From contig JAWAID010000001.1 of assembly GCA_038888615.1 (NCBI GenBank), positions 124,001-188,000 of the forward strand: DNA of 64,000 bases. The letters are read 5' to 3'. Position numbers and translations under genes: made by a program. The notes under the pieces were generated by a model. It saw only the letters and a program-made list of their open reading frames with translations, ran no database searches and had not been told where the DNA came from. The first letter of the stretch is position 1. Each line of letters opens with the position of its first letter. Source of the DNA: Candidatus Korarchaeum sp. (GTDB lineage: Archaea; Korarchaeota; Korarchaeia; Korarchaeales; Korarchaeaceae). This document shows positions 50,232-59,404 of the stretch, in pieces.

Positions 50232-50816
50232 TTAAGATCGGGGGGAGAGGGGGCCCAGCAGGAACTCCATCAGGTTGACCTCCCCCCCGTAAACGTGCAT
50301 CGGGACTCGCTTGACCTGCTGCACCGTGTAACCGCCGAGCCAGGGTAGGCCCACCTGATGACCCCTGGACGGGTGAACGACCCTTAAGTATTTCCTGGAG
50401 CTATCCAGGTCGAGGGCATATTCCCCAGCTACGGCCAGCACCAGCCTGTCGGTGGCCGCGAACAGACCCTCCTGATCCCTCCCCTGAACGACCACCGTGG
50501 AGTTGTCCTTGAACACAGCTACGCTGTTCTCATCAGCTAGCCTTATCAATATCGTCACATTACCCCTCTCCACCTCTCCCAAGCTCCCCACGGCTAAGCT
50601 CGTCTCGTTGAGCCCTCCTGAGAAGAAGCTCAAGCACGTGGTTATCGAGTAGGAGGAGAGGGCGATCCCTCCCGGGAGGGATTCGGCTGGGGGATAGGCT
50701 ATCGTGATCCTCCAACTACCCCTCGGCTTCTCCTTCACAACCGAGGGCCTCTGAATCATCACTATAGCTAGGGCCGAGACTAGGATGAGGATAGCGACGA
50801 TCAACTTAACTCTCAA
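50232..50816 (-). CDS. Small membrane-anchored surface protein, unknown
   Basis: A 194-residue protein. One N-terminal hydrophobic segment (VKLIVAILILVSALAIVMIQ, residues 3-22) may be a signal anchor. The extracytoplasmic part contains VVVQGRDQEGLFAATDRLVL (about 110-130), a pattern seen in some archaeal S-layer-type proteins with alpha/beta subdomains, followed by LPWLGGYTV. I do not recognise a family. It overlaps the upstream toroid protein gene by 11 nt, so both are likely co-translated and may interact. Confidence 0.65.
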   Translation of the reverse strand: MRVKLIVAILILVSALAIVMIQRPSVVKEKPRGSWRITIAYPPAESLPGGIALSSYSITTCLSFFSGGLNETSLAVGSLGEVERGNVTILIRLADENSVAVFKDNSTVVVQGRDQEGLFAATDRLVLAVAGEYALDLDSSRKYLRVVHPSRGHQVGLPWLGGYTVQQVKRVPMHVYGGEVNLMEFLLGPLSPRS

Positions 50817-53178
50817 AGGGTACCCTCCCCCTCCTCTTCCTCTCAGCCAACAGGGGACTCCTCTTAGAGCCTGCCCTCGCTCTGTTCCTTATCCTAACCG
50901 CTACCAGTACTGCTATCACGAGTATTAGGGCTGAGACCATGTAGAGGAAGGTCCTGGAGACCACCAAAATCACCTTGACTATGTTCGAACCGGAGTAACC
51001 TGACATGCTCCTCCCTATGGCGTCCTTGTACTCGTAGCTGAGCGCGATGAAGCTACCGAGCTCGGGGGCCGGGTAGAAGTTGGTCGCCCTGACCCTCACG
51101 GGTAGCGTGACCGTGGTACCCGAGGCCACCTTATCCACCCTTAGTGAGAGCGAGCCATCCGGATTGGGCCTGTACATCACCTCCTTAGGCACAGCGCTTA
51201 AGTTAAGCGAGAGACCCTCTCCCGTTGAGAGCTTGACGCTGACCTCGCTGGCGTCCTCATTGCCCACGTTGCTCACGGCTATCAGCAGCACCCTCTCCTC
51301 ATCCCACTCCATCCTCAGGGAGGAGACGTTGGATGAGATGACCAGGTAGGGCCTGAGGACGGTCACCTTGACCTCCTTGCTCACGTTGCGCCTCTCCCCC
51401 CTCGCGTCCGTGTACGTTATGAGGGTCGTCGATACCGTCTGCGGGCCGGGCGGGGCATCTACTGGCATCACCTGATAGACCAGCGTCACCTTCGAGTTGG
51501 GGGCCAAAGGCTGGGGCATGACGTAACTCCCCAAACTGTTAGTCGATGTCACCAGGGCTGTGCCGTTCCCGGGGAACGTTGTGACGAGCTCGAAGCCCGA
51601 AGCCAGCTTCTCAACGAAGGTCAGATCGTTTATAGGCAGGTCTCCTCCGTTCGAGAAGGTGAGCGTCACGTTCACGGGTTTCCTGAGCTGGACCGACGCG
51701 GGAGCCGCTACCTTAGACTCCAGGCTGAGGACCGGGTTCCTGACAAGCCTTAGGGGGAGGGACTTAGCGAATATGGGCTTGCTGGAGTTAGCTTCACTCA
51801 GAATTATCTTAACGCTAACGTTCTGAGCTGATGGTAGGCCGTCAGGAGCCGATATCTTGAAGGTGAACTCCCTCTCCCTCCCCCCATCCAAGCTGAACTT
51901 GGTCTCAGCCCTATCTATCGAGGCGGGGGGTTGGACCGAGACCCTCATGGTCAGGGAGAGGGGCTTCGATATCTTATTGGCCACGCTCACCTTGAGGTTC
52001 AGCGAGGTACCCTCGACGAGCACCGTCGGTGAGTAATCACCGTAGCCTCCGACGAAGTAGGCCGTCGAAGATACGGAGGAGACCCTCAGCCAGTTGGCGA
52101 AGACGGCGACGTAGGGGTAGGTGTAGGAGTACCTGAGCCAGATGAAGGGGAAGTCCGTGAATAGGCCATCGGGCCTCATCGTATTGGCCAGGTCCACTAT
52201 CATGACCTCGTAATTCGATATCAGCTTATCCGTCTCCAAGTAGCCAAGTGAGGAGAACTTCGCCAGCGTGCTGAGGGCCGAGGCCGTCATGTAATCGTAA
52301 GTCCCCGAGGAGTAGGCCTGCTTAACGCTAGCGTCCAGGTAGTTTATCAGGCCCCTCAGAAGCGATTCATCGAAGCTGTATCCCTGATAGAGGGCCTCAG
52401 CTATCGCATCAGCCACCTCGCTGGTGACGTAAAGCGTTTTGGATTTCGGTTCCTCCCAGTAGACCATGCTCCCGGACCTGGTGGCCGTGGCGGCCAGGTA
52501 GCTCAGGGCCCTGCTCACGCTGGCGTCGGGTACCCTCAGGCCGGCCTCCCTAGCCGCTAGGAGGGCCTTCAGCGCCGTAGCGCTAACGGTGGGTGTCGGC
52601 TGCTTGTACTGGAAGATGTCCGCTTGAGGCACCCTACCCCAACCCCCTCCCTCGTCCTGCAGGCTTACCAGCTTTGAAACGGAGCTGGAGAGGGCGCTCA
52701 GCCTCTCCTTTGGCAGGCTTCCGGATGCTATCGCTAGCGCTATGGCCCTAACGGCGAGCGACGTGAAGTAGGTGTCGATGAGCTTCCCGCTTATATCTGA
52801 GCCCCATCCCCCCTCGATGGCGCTCTGGATGAGCCAGCTTGTTATTGAGGAGAGCCTACTCCTTGCGGCAGCTACCGTGCTGGGGTCCAGGTTGGCGAAG
52901 TTCTGAGCTTGCAGGGCCTCCCCCAGTATGAGGGAAGCGTATATGTTGAACTCCAGGTCCGGGATGGCACCGAACGTGAAACCGCTCTTATCAACGTAGA
53001 GCACGCCGTTAACGAACCCGTAACTCCCCCTGGGCACCTCGCTTATGGACTTGAACTCAGGAACCCTGGAGACGCTCGCCATAGGCCCCTCGACGGCCTT
53101 CTCTATCGTTGAGCTCGCTTGCAGTTGGAGCGCTGGTGTGAGGAGCAGGAGCAACAGCGGGAGGGACTTAAGTCGCAT
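50806..53178 (-). CDS. Surface protein: alpha/alpha toroid plus DUF11-type beta domains and C-terminal anchor
   Basis: A 790-residue exported protein. Signal peptide at 1-22 (KSLPLLLLLLTPALQLQASS). Residues about 70-340 carry toroid repeats like prenyltransferase/squalene-cyclase or complement-TED domains: IEGGWGSDISGKLIDTYFTS, DEGGGWGRVPQADIFQYKQP, TPTVSATALKALLAAREAG. Then come several Ig/DUF11-like domains (LRKPVNVTLTFSNGGDLPIN, about 495). A C-terminal helix (FLYMVSALILVIAVLVAVRI) ends in a basic tail. ATG is 25 nt from TATATAAG (53200-53207): leaderless. No thioester motif is visible. Confidence 0.75.
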   Translation of the reverse strand: MRLKSLPLLLLLLTPALQLQASSTIEKAVEGPMASVSRVPEFKSISEVPRGSYGFVNGVLYVDKSGFTFGAIPDLEFNIYASLILGEALQAQNFANLDPSTVAAARSRLSSITSWLIQSAIEGGWGSDISGKLIDTYFTSLAVRAIALAIASGSLPKERLSALSSSVSKLVSLQDEGGGWGRVPQADIFQYKQPTPTVSATALKALLAAREAGLRVPDASVSRALSYLAATATRSGSMVYWEEPKSKTLYVTSEVADAIAEALYQGYSFDESLLRGLINYLDASVKQAYSSGTYDYMTASALSTLAKFSSLGYLETDKLISNYEVMIVDLANTMRPDGLFTDFPFIWLRYSYTYPYVAVFANWLRVSSVSSTAYFVGGYGDYSPTVLVEGTSLNLKVSVANKISKPLSLTMRVSVQPPASIDRAETKFSLDGGREREFTFKISAPDGLPSAQNVSVKIILSEANSSKPIFAKSLPLRLVRNPVLSLESKVAAPASVQLRKPVNVTLTFSNGGDLPINDLTFVEKLASGFELVTTFPGNGTALVTSTNSLGSYVMPQPLAPNSKVTLVYQVMPVDAPPGPQTVSTTLITYTDARGERRNVSKEVKVTVLRPYLVISSNVSSLRMEWDEERVLLIAVSNVGNEDASEVSVKLSTGEGLSLNLSAVPKEVMYRPNPDGSLSLRVDKVASGTTVTLPVRVRATNFYPAPELGSFIALSYEYKDAIGRSMSGYSGSNIVKVILVVSRTFLYMVSALILVIAVLVAVRIRNRARAGSKRSPLLAERKRRGRVPFES

Positions 53179-53244
53179 AGGGAAGTGGGTCCGGACTAGT
53201 ATATAAGGGAGATTGAGACTGGAGGCAAAATTATCGGAGGCAAT

Positions 53245-53266
53245 AGTCTAAAAAGAAGGGGAGGGG
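53245..53266 (-). terminator. Pyrimidine-rich run after the S-layer-like gene
   Basis: Directly after the stop codon the minus strand reads CCCCCTCCCCTTCTTTTTAG. Oligo-T stretches like this end many archaeal transcripts. Confidence 0.4.
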
Positions 53267-53268
53267 GT

Positions 53269-56079
53269 TTAGCTGCTGGGCAGCCCCACCGGTACGACGA
53301 GCACTGGCTGTATCACTACCTTAGCTGGCACGGTCGTGGGCCTTATACCTATCACTATGACGGCAGGCGCTGTCTTGCCAACGCCGGCGTTGTAGAACGT
53401 GCTTATCGTTATGTTAGCCAGCTTCGTCGGATCGGCTAGGGCTATGCTGGCGCTGAGCGTACCGAACCTATCTGTACCAGCTACCACGAGTATCTCCCTG
53501 TCCGGGTTCCACGGGTTGCTCTTAGCGTACTGTATCACTCCCAGACCGTTGCCGCCCTCTATCTTGTAGACGTAAGCGGGATCTATGGTCGGGTCTATCA
53601 GGCTCAGGGCGTAGGTCAGGTTTATGTCCCTCTCACCAGCAGCGCCGAGCGGGTTGTAGAGCCACGTCACCTTACCATCGGTCTTGTAGAGTATGTAGAG
53701 GTTGCCCGTGTCGTTCAGGTACTTCACGAGGCTGTTGACCAGAGGACCACCCACGAGTATGAGCTTCTTGTTCTTGACGTCATCGCTTAAGGTCTTGCCG
53801 TCGAAGACCCAGTCGCTCATGTAGGCTATGGGAGCCCTGACGAAGCTGTACACCTCCTCAGGGTTGGCGAAGTTGAAGTACAGGTCCTTGTAGGCATCGG
53901 GAGTCACGTCCTCGTACACTGTCTTGCCCTCGGGCGTCGTTATCGGTACGAGCTCGGTTGCTCCCTTGAAGACGCCGTCCTTGTCGCGGTCCTCGACCCT
54001 GTCATAGATGCCGGCGAATACGCCAGTGGCGTTTATCGGGTAGAACCAGTTGAGCTGCCAGTGCCACACGGCCGTCGTTACGTCCTCATCCTCTCCAGTG
54101 GCGTAAACTTTCTGGTTTAGTAGCTTCGGGCATGTTTCATTATCGGGATAGCCTGAGATATAGCCGGCTAGCTCATCATCAAGCTCATCCTCATAGTCCT
54201 TCAGGAACGTCTTGCACTCGACCTCGGTCAGCAGCCTCTCTCCCTGAGTGAAGTTGTATATGCCCCATGTCGGCCCACACTGCGGGCCGCAGTACTCAGC
54301 TCCGACGGTGGGCGGCAGCGCAGGGCACTCCTGGTAGGCGGTGACCACACCGCTGACCACGCTAGTGAACCAGAGCTCCTTGCCGCCTACCACGAGCTTG
54401 CCGTCCATGTTGAGAGGCTTGTACCATCCGGTCTCGTCCTTGACGAAGATCGTAGCACCCAGGGTACCGCTCTTCACCACCACGTACCACTCATCACCAC
54501 CTTCGGTGCCTTTGTAGCCGCTTATGCCCAGGAAGGTCTCGTCGGCGGCCAGCTTGCTGATCCAAGGACCGAAGACCTTGCTCGTATCGACTATGTAGCC
54601 CTTGGCATCGAAGAAGAGATTCGTGCCAGTTGGATACATACCAGCCTCATATTCTAATCCCATGTTGCCTCCAGCGAACACCCTTGGCCCTGAGGGATCG
54701 GGGTAGGTGCTCTTCTCGAGTATCACATCGACGTTCATGCTTCCAATGTCCTCATTTGCAGCATTAGCGTAGTCACTTGAAGATGGGTGAGGCCACCCGT
54801 AGTCGCTCTCGAAGAACCATAACGTGTTATCCCAGTCGTATACTCTGTCACCAGTAGTAGGTGCTCCTTTCTTTGGTTCACCGTAGCCCGGATAGACGTT
54901 AGGAGCTAGTATGAGCGAGTAGAAGTCCATCGTCACTATGTCCAAGCGGGCATCCACGTCCCTCACAGTTATTCCGAAGTAGGTGGTGAGCCTCTCATCG
55001 CTGCTCACCTTACCGTCGCCGTTTATATCGGCGAGTATGTAGAGGTCGCGGTGAGCTATGCTGTAGAGGTAGAACTGGAAGCTCGTTGGGACATCGTCCC
55101 TCGGCATCACTGTTACTCCCCTAGGGGTCTCTATGTTGAAGTAGTCGACTGGCGTGGTTGTGCCGAGCTTGTAAACGGTGAAGCCGACGCTGTAAGTCTC
55201 AGCTGTGTCATCGACCTCAACTTTCTTAGCCACTAGCGTGTAGCCGAGCCACGGCAGATCCACCTTTGTGCCCGTCTCGATGTCTATCGGGTTGAGCGGG
55301 TGTATGAAGTAGAAGCCCGCGTGACTCCAGGTGTAAGTTATCGTACCAGTGTAGTCCTGAGTGTAGTTAAGCTTGCTGTCATAGGCATCTGCACCGAACG
55401 TGAAGATGCCTGGGCAGTCCAAGTAGAGTCTCTGTGACCAGTAAGCGTCCTTCTCGTAATCGTTGTAAGCGGGTGGGTAGTAAGTAGCACCATCTGAAGT
55501 GGCGAAGACCACCCACTCCTTCAGAGCAGCTGGGTCGAACTTCCTGCCGATGCTGTAGGTTATCTGAGTCGGGTTCTTCTTGCTCTTCACTCCAGCGGGC
55601 ACGAAGACGTAGTCACCGAAGAGGGGATATACCTTGCCGAAGGGGTTAGGATCTCCATCTGCAGGCTTTTCAGCCTTCCAGTCCCAGCTCCAGAGGAATC
55701 CCTTGAATAGATGCTCAGTCTCCCACTTACCCACTAGGTCAAGCGCCTGGTAGCGTTGCCCGTAGGCCTGGGCTGAGAAGCTACCGTGATATAAGGTGAT
55801 GCCGTTCTCAGCGGCGTGCTTCGCGTCCACCCACAGAGCGTTCGTGAAGTAGAGGTGCGATCCCATCTTCGCCGCTATGAGCGTTGCCCCTAAGACGTCC
55901 TCGGGCGCTGCCTTACTACCTAATATTATGGCTACGTCAGGCATGCCGTCGAAGTCGTAGTCTATCGTGCCGTCCTTGACGAAGGGCTGCGGGAAGAGGT
56001 GTATCGGGTACGCTGCAGCGGGCAGCAGGCTCGCTCCCAGCAGCACCAGGAACGCTGCCAGCACGTATGCCTTCCTCAT
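53269..56079 (-). CDS. S-layer-like major surface protein
   Basis: A 936-residue secreted protein. Signal peptide MRKAYVLAAFLVLLGASLLP, with likely cleavage after AAA at about residue 23. The mature N-terminus carries DYDFDGMPDVAIILGSKAAP, EDVLGATLIAAKMGSHLYFT, a pattern shared by archaeal S-layer glycoproteins. A related unit recurs near the C-terminus (LILVGGPLVNSLVKYLN and REILVVAGTDRFGTLSASIA). EF-hand-like DINGDGKVSSDE (about 355) may bind calcium. There is no clear C-terminal membrane helix, unlike its neighbours. ATG at 56079 follows CAGGTGAACATC. Confidence 0.8.
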   Translation of the reverse strand: MRKAYVLAAFLVLLGASLLPAAAYPIHLFPQPFVKDGTIDYDFDGMPDVAIILGSKAAPEDVLGATLIAAKMGSHLYFTNALWVDAKHAAENGITLYHGSFSAQAYGQRYQALDLVGKWETEHLFKGFLWSWDWKAEKPADGDPNPFGKVYPLFGDYVFVPAGVKSKKNPTQITYSIGRKFDPAALKEWVVFATSDGATYYPPAYNDYEKDAYWSQRLYLDCPGIFTFGADAYDSKLNYTQDYTGTITYTWSHAGFYFIHPLNPIDIETGTKVDLPWLGYTLVAKKVEVDDTAETYSVGFTVYKLGTTTPVDYFNIETPRGVTVMPRDDVPTSFQFYLYSIAHRDLYILADINGDGKVSSDERLTTYFGITVRDVDARLDIVTMDFYSLILAPNVYPGYGEPKKGAPTTGDRVYDWDNTLWFFESDYGWPHPSSSDYANAANEDIGSMNVDVILEKSTYPDPSGPRVFAGGNMGLEYEAGMYPTGTNLFFDAKGYIVDTSKVFGPWISKLAADETFLGISGYKGTEGGDEWYVVVKSGTLGATIFVKDETGWYKPLNMDGKLVVGGKELWFTSVVSGVVTAYQECPALPPTVGAEYCGPQCGPTWGIYNFTQGERLLTEVECKTFLKDYEDELDDELAGYISGYPDNETCPKLLNQKVYATGEDEDVTTAVWHWQLNWFYPINATGVFAGIYDRVEDRDKDGVFKGATELVPITTPEGKTVYEDVTPDAYKDLYFNFANPEEVYSFVRAPIAYMSDWVFDGKTLSDDVKNKKLILVGGPLVNSLVKYLNDTGNLYILYKTDGKVTWLYNPLGAAGERDINLTYALSLIDPTIDPAYVYKIEGGNGLGVIQYAKSNPWNPDREILVVAGTDRFGTLSASIALADPTKLANITISTFYNAGVGKTAPAVIVIGIRPTTVPAKVVIQPVLVVPVGLPSS

Positions 56080-56090
56080 GATGTTCACCT

Positions 56091-56107
56091 GCCCCCCCGA
56101 AGGGGGC
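56091..56107 (-). promoter_or_regulatory. UUCG-capped hairpin at the 5' end of the S-layer mRNA
   Basis: Minus strand GCCCCCTTCGGGGGGGC forms a C/G stem of five or six pairs with a UUCG tetraloop. The TATA at 56127-56137 puts the transcription start at about 56107, the first base of the hairpin. The AGGTGA ribosome-binding site follows directly. Confidence 0.6.
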
Positions 56108-56126
56108 ATGGGCCTCTAGCAGCGAT

Positions 56127-56137
56127 GATATAAAAGT
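56127..56137 (-). promoter_or_regulatory. TATA box of the S-layer-like gene
   Basis: Minus-strand CTTTTATATCA, a strong TATA match, about 53 nt before the ATG. The stretch 56138-56373, down to the end of aIF2-alpha, shows no gene I can support. Confidence 0.55.
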
Positions 56138-56373
56138 CTTATCGCTAAAACGGTTGCAGAACGTTGCATACAATTGACTGAGCTAAATTTCAGCTTTCTT
56201 TACAGATCTGAGGATCCTTTCTCGCTAGAAAATGGAAGATGATCCCATACATTTTCAAATCCAAATACAAGCACCTGAGATCTGGGATGATCCCCTTTGG
56301 GGGGCTTGGGCATTCCTGAAACGTCATACAAGCCCTCCGCAAGTACTTCGTCAATTAACGAATGAATTCACGT

Positions 56374-57183
56374 CTAAGTCCTCCTCCTGCGCTCCCTCTC
56401 CTCCACGACCTCGAAGGACTCGCTGTCCCCGATCTCCCTCTCCATAGCCCTCAAGACGCTCGAAGCCGCCCTCTTCACGGCCTTAGGATCCCTAGACCTT
56501 ATGGAGATCACGTACTTAGGGGCTCCAGCTGAGTAAACATCCACCTCAGCCTCCCTCCCGGCCTCAGCCCCCCTGATTAGCGCCCTCCTCACCCTCTCCA
56601 CACCGTCGCTGGCGTAACTCACGACCTTAACTACGAGGTCCTTCACGTACACGGGGGGCTTCAGCTGGCTCTCAGCTATCGCCCTGAGCTCCTCAGCCAG
56701 CCTCCCATCGACACCCGCTTCGGTGAGGACGGAAGCTCCCTCGTATATCAGGTCCTCCAGTGCATCTAGGGGATCCCTGTAGTGATCGAAGAGCCTCTCC
56801 AGGGCCCTCCTAGCCACCTCCTCGGGCTCCCCATAACCCGCCCTCTGAGCCGCGACCCTGAGGAGAGACAGTACCCTGTTCCTCTCCTTCCACTCCTCCA
56901 GCTTCTCCCTCCTCTCGCTCTCGCTGACGTACCTCAGCGAGAGGTCGACCTGGCCCAGCCTCCTATCGGCCCTTATCACCCTACCAACTACCTTGTCCCC
57001 CTCCTTCACGAAGTCCCTTATGTCCTTTATCCTCCCGGAGGCGACGTGGCTCCTTGGGATGTATGCTTCCATGCCCTCGTACTCATCCAAGCTGACTACG
57101 ACACCGTGCTCCTCTACGGCCTTGACGGTAGCTACGACGAGATCGTTCCTCTTCGGAAAGGCCTGAGCGCTCAGTTCCCTCAC
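56374..57183 (-). CDS. Translation initiation factor aIF2 alpha subunit
   Basis: A 269-residue subunit of the factor that brings initiator tRNA. S1/OB domain (NDLVVATVKAVEEHGVVVSL, EYEGMEAYIPRSHVASGRIK, VVGRVIRADRRLGQVDLSLR), a helical domain at about 90-170, and a C-terminal alpha/beta domain (APKYVISIRSRDPKAVKRAA). The GTG at 57183 is about 27 nt from TTATATAA, so leaderless; reading further upstream only runs through the promoter into the GINS start region. Confidence 0.92.
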   Translation of the reverse strand: MRELSAQAFPKRNDLVVATVKAVEEHGVVVSLDEYEGMEAYIPRSHVASGRIKDIRDFVKEGDKVVGRVIRADRRLGQVDLSLRYVSESERREKLEEWKERNRVLSLLRVAAQRAGYGEPEEVARRALERLFDHYRDPLDALEDLIYEGASVLTEAGVDGRLAEELRAIAESQLKPPVYVKDLVVKVVSYASDGVERVRRALIRGAEAGREAEVDVYSAGAPKYVISIRSRDPKAVKRAASSVLRAMEREIGDSESFEVVEERERRRRT

Positions 57184-57204
57184 CCCAGCATCCGATGGGC
57201 TGAA

Positions 57205-57216
57205 GTTATATAACCT
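57205..57216 (-). promoter_or_regulatory. TATA box of aIF2-alpha (leaderless)
   Basis: Minus strand GGTTATATAACT. Centre about 27 nt from the GTG at 57183, and no ribosome-binding site is needed. Confidence 0.55.
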
Positions 57217-57287
57217 TACCCAGGTCCCCCGACCAGCGGCTCTGATCCGGGCTCCTTCAGGGCGCGCCGGCCTCGAATCTAGCCCCC

Positions 57288-57821
57288 GTGGCATCAACAT
57301 TATTTAGCTCCCAGCGGTACCTAGTGGCGTTGAGGTACAGGGAGCTCATGAGGGAGGTCCTCTTAGCCATAGCTGAGGGGAGGCTGAGCCCCTCCGTAGT
57401 GGCCGAGCTGAGGGAGATGGAGGAGGCCCTCTCCAAGGACCTCCCACTCGGCCTGGAGGGGAGGGTATACGCCAGGGCCTCGGAGGTTCTCAGGAACTTG
57501 AGGGTTGAGCTTGAGAACTCCATGAGGTTAAAGGACCTCTTTATGAAGGCATCTCACGGTGTTGAACTCTCTAAATTGGAGGAAGGTGGGAGGAAGGGGG
57601 CTGAGGAGGTGAGACCATCGTTCGAGCCCTTCAAAGTCCCCCATAAGCTAGTGCTAGTAACGTTTAAAACTCAAGTACCCAGGTTCGTCGGTGTGGACAT
57701 GAGGGTGTACGGTCCGTTCTCCGAGGGTGACGTAGCCTTAGTACCTGAGGAGAACGCTGAGGCCTTGAGGCAAAGGGATGCTGTGGAGGTGATTGAGGAT
57801 GCAGGTGCCAGCTACGATTAG
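57288..57821 (+). CDS. GINS complex subunit (Gins51/Gins15 type)
   Basis: A 177-residue replication factor that joins MCM and the GAN/Cdc45-like protein in the replicative helicase. N-terminal A domain: helical (RYRELMREVLLAIAEGRLSP; AELREMEEALSKDLPLGLEG). C-terminal B domain (residues 120-172): LVTFKTQVPRFVGVDMRVYG, PFSEGDVALVPEENAEAL. A-then-B order marks the Gins51 type. GTG start; no clear TATA found. It overlaps rpl44e by 23 nt. Confidence 0.87.
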   Translation: MASTLFSSQRYLVALRYRELMREVLLAIAEGRLSPSVVAELREMEEALSKDLPLGLEGRVYARASEVLRNLRVELENSMRLKDLFMKASHGVELSKLEEGGRKGAEEVRPSFEPFKVPHKLVLVTFKTQVPRFVGVDMRVYGPFSEGDVALVPEENAEALRQRDAVEVIEDAGASYD

Positions 57822-58077
57822 GACCTACTGTCCCAGGTGCAGGAGGCACACCCCTCACAAGGTGTCGCTCTACAAGGCGGGGAGGGCTAGGACCCTCTCC
57901 TGGGGTCAGAGGCAGCTCGAGAGGAAGAGGAGGGGCTATGGGGGAGAGCCGAGGGGTATGCTGAGGAGGAAGGCCAAGACGACGAAGAAGGTACTCCTGG
58001 TGCTCACTTGCGAGGAGTGCGGCAGGAAGGTCATGAGGAACCTGGGGAGGTTGGCCAAGGTGGAGGTGCAGAGGTGA
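57799..58077 (+). CDS. rpl44e: Ribosomal protein L44e
   Basis: A 92-residue zinc-finger protein. [40 protein letters not shown] with two CxxC pairs. I chose the ATG at 57799, spaced correctly after GGAGGTGA; a TTG at 57793 is possible. Embedded at its 5' end in the GINS gene. Confidence 0.94.
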   Translation: MQVPATIRTYCPRCRRHTPHKVSLYKAGRARTLSWGQRQLERKRRGYGGEPRGMLRRKAKTTKKVLLVLTCEECGRKVMRNLGRLAKVEVQR

Positions 58078-58081
58078 TCCC

Positions 58082-58291
58082 ATGAGGGAACTGGTCCCGA
58101 TGCCCAGGAGCTACTTCATCAGGGTGAGGTGCCCTAAGTGCGGTAATGAGCAGGTGACGTTCTCACACGCCTCCAGGGTGGTGAGGTGTCAGGTGTGCGA
58201 GGAGGTGTTGGCTAAGCCCAGGGGAGGTAGGGCTGAGATAATAGCCCCACAAATGGAGAAACTCGGTCTCAGAGCTCCCCAAAAGGGCTAA
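58082..58291 (+). CDS. rps27e: Ribosomal protein S27e
   Basis: A 69-residue zinc-ribbon protein. [20 protein letters not shown] and [20 protein letters not shown] with two CxxC pairs. Preceded by AGGTGATCCC. The last 4 nt overlap the convergent priS gene. Confidence 0.94.
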   Translation: MRELVPMPRSYFIRVRCPKCGNEQVTFSHASRVVRCQVCEEVLAKPRGGRAEIIAPQMEKLGLRAPQKG

Positions 58292-59403
58292 TCCTTTGAA
58301 CCGCTATCGTACAGCTCAGCCCTCCCCCTGAGCACTAGGAAGGAGGCCGCGTGAGCCGGGAGCCTCACCTCCTCCCCCTCGCTGTAGGGTCCGAAGGCCT
58401 CACCCCTCATCCTGAACCTCGGTACCCTCAGCTTGATCCTCAAGCTCATCTCGGGTTCAGCTTGGATGCCAACGGCATCTTTGAAGGGGTCCATGGTCCT
58501 GTAGTCATCCAGCGTCAAGCTGAGGGCCCTGAATCCGGTCTTCCCGTGAAGGCTGTTCGGCACCCTGGTGAGCCTCCCCGTATCCATAGTGACCATCCAG
58601 TCGATCCTAGCGGCTGACTTGGATACCGAGGATATGAGAGCCCTCTCCAGGTTGCGCTTCTCCCTGGGGCTCAGCCTCATGTGGCCCATCGGATCAGATC
58701 CCCTCATGAGCCTCAGGGCCCTGGCTACGTGACCGCTCCTGGTATCGAGTATGAAACCTCTCCCGTCAGCCGAGATGAAGCTAGAGATATCGAGACCACT
58801 CGCCATGACGTACTGAGCTATCTCCCTCCTGGCTTCCCTCTCCAATTGAGTTAGGGGCCCATCTATCACCCTCACGTGGAACCCCCTGTTCCCTGTGTAG
58901 GTCACGAGTATCCAGTCCTGATCGACCCCTAGGTCCTGAGTTAGGATCTCTATCAGCTTCCTCACCTCCTCCCTGCTCACCTCTATGCACCTCTCGTTCA
59001 ACCAGTGGTTCACCTCGATCCTATCGGAACCGCAGGACGGACACCTCGCTGGGCTCAGCCCCATCCCCAGCTTACCGCACCCCTTGCACCTCCATATCGA
59101 GCCGCTCTCACACCCCTCGTCCCTGAGGTCACTCGAGTCCACATCGAAAAGTAGATCGGCCCTTATCCTCCCCTTATCCCCCATCTCGGCCTCGGGCCTC
59201 TCGTAAAGGGAGACCGAGTAGTAGGCGTCGAGCGGGGGATCGTACACCAGGTACCTCCTGAGCTCCTCCAAGTCCCCGAAGGCCATGTGCCTCCTCACCC
59301 TACCGTCGAACCCCCTGAACATGAACTCCCTCCTGATCACATCTGGTACGTAAATGGCTCCCCTCATCGACCTGTAGTAAGCCCTGAAGAGGTTCGCTAT
59401 CAC
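58288..59403 (-). CDS. priS: DNA primase catalytic subunit PriS with GINS-B-like tail
   Basis: A 371-residue primase subunit. Catalytic acids in [15 protein letters not shown] (DxD); [16 protein letters not shown] is the conserved SG-x-GxH region. An inserted zinc ribbon ([20 protein letters not shown]) lies near residues 100-125. The C-terminal 45 residues ([38 protein letters not shown]) closely resemble the B domain of the GINS protein encoded about 0.6 kb away. GTG start one base after the PriL stop, with GAGGGGATAAC upstream. Confidence 0.92.
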   Translation of the reverse strand: MIANLFRAYYRSMRGAIYVPDVIRREFMFRGFDGRVRRHMAFGDLEELRRYLVYDPPLDAYYSVSLYERPEAEMGDKGRIRADLLFDVDSSDLRDEGCESGSIWRCKGCGKLGMGLSPARCPSCGSDRIEVNHWLNERCIEVSREEVRKLIEILTQDLGVDQDWILVTYTGNRGFHVRVIDGPLTQLEREARREIAQYVMASGLDISSFISADGRGFILDTRSGHVARALRLMRGSDPMGHMRLSPREKRNLERALISSVSKSAARIDWMVTMDTGRLTRVPNSLHGKTGFRALSLTLDDYRTMDPFKDAVGIQAEPEMSLRIKLRVPRFRMRGEAFGPYSEGEEVRLPAHAASFLVLRGRAELYDSGSKD

Positions 59404-59404
59404 G

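Noticed and set aside
56200..56360. Nop10 gene downstream of aIF2-alpha
   Set aside because: This is its usual archaeal position, but no frame here shows the CPxCG pattern of Nop10.
57184..57300. Extra 39 residues on aIF2-alpha
   Set aside because: They would span the TATA box; the leaderless GTG at 57183 matches the family N-terminus.
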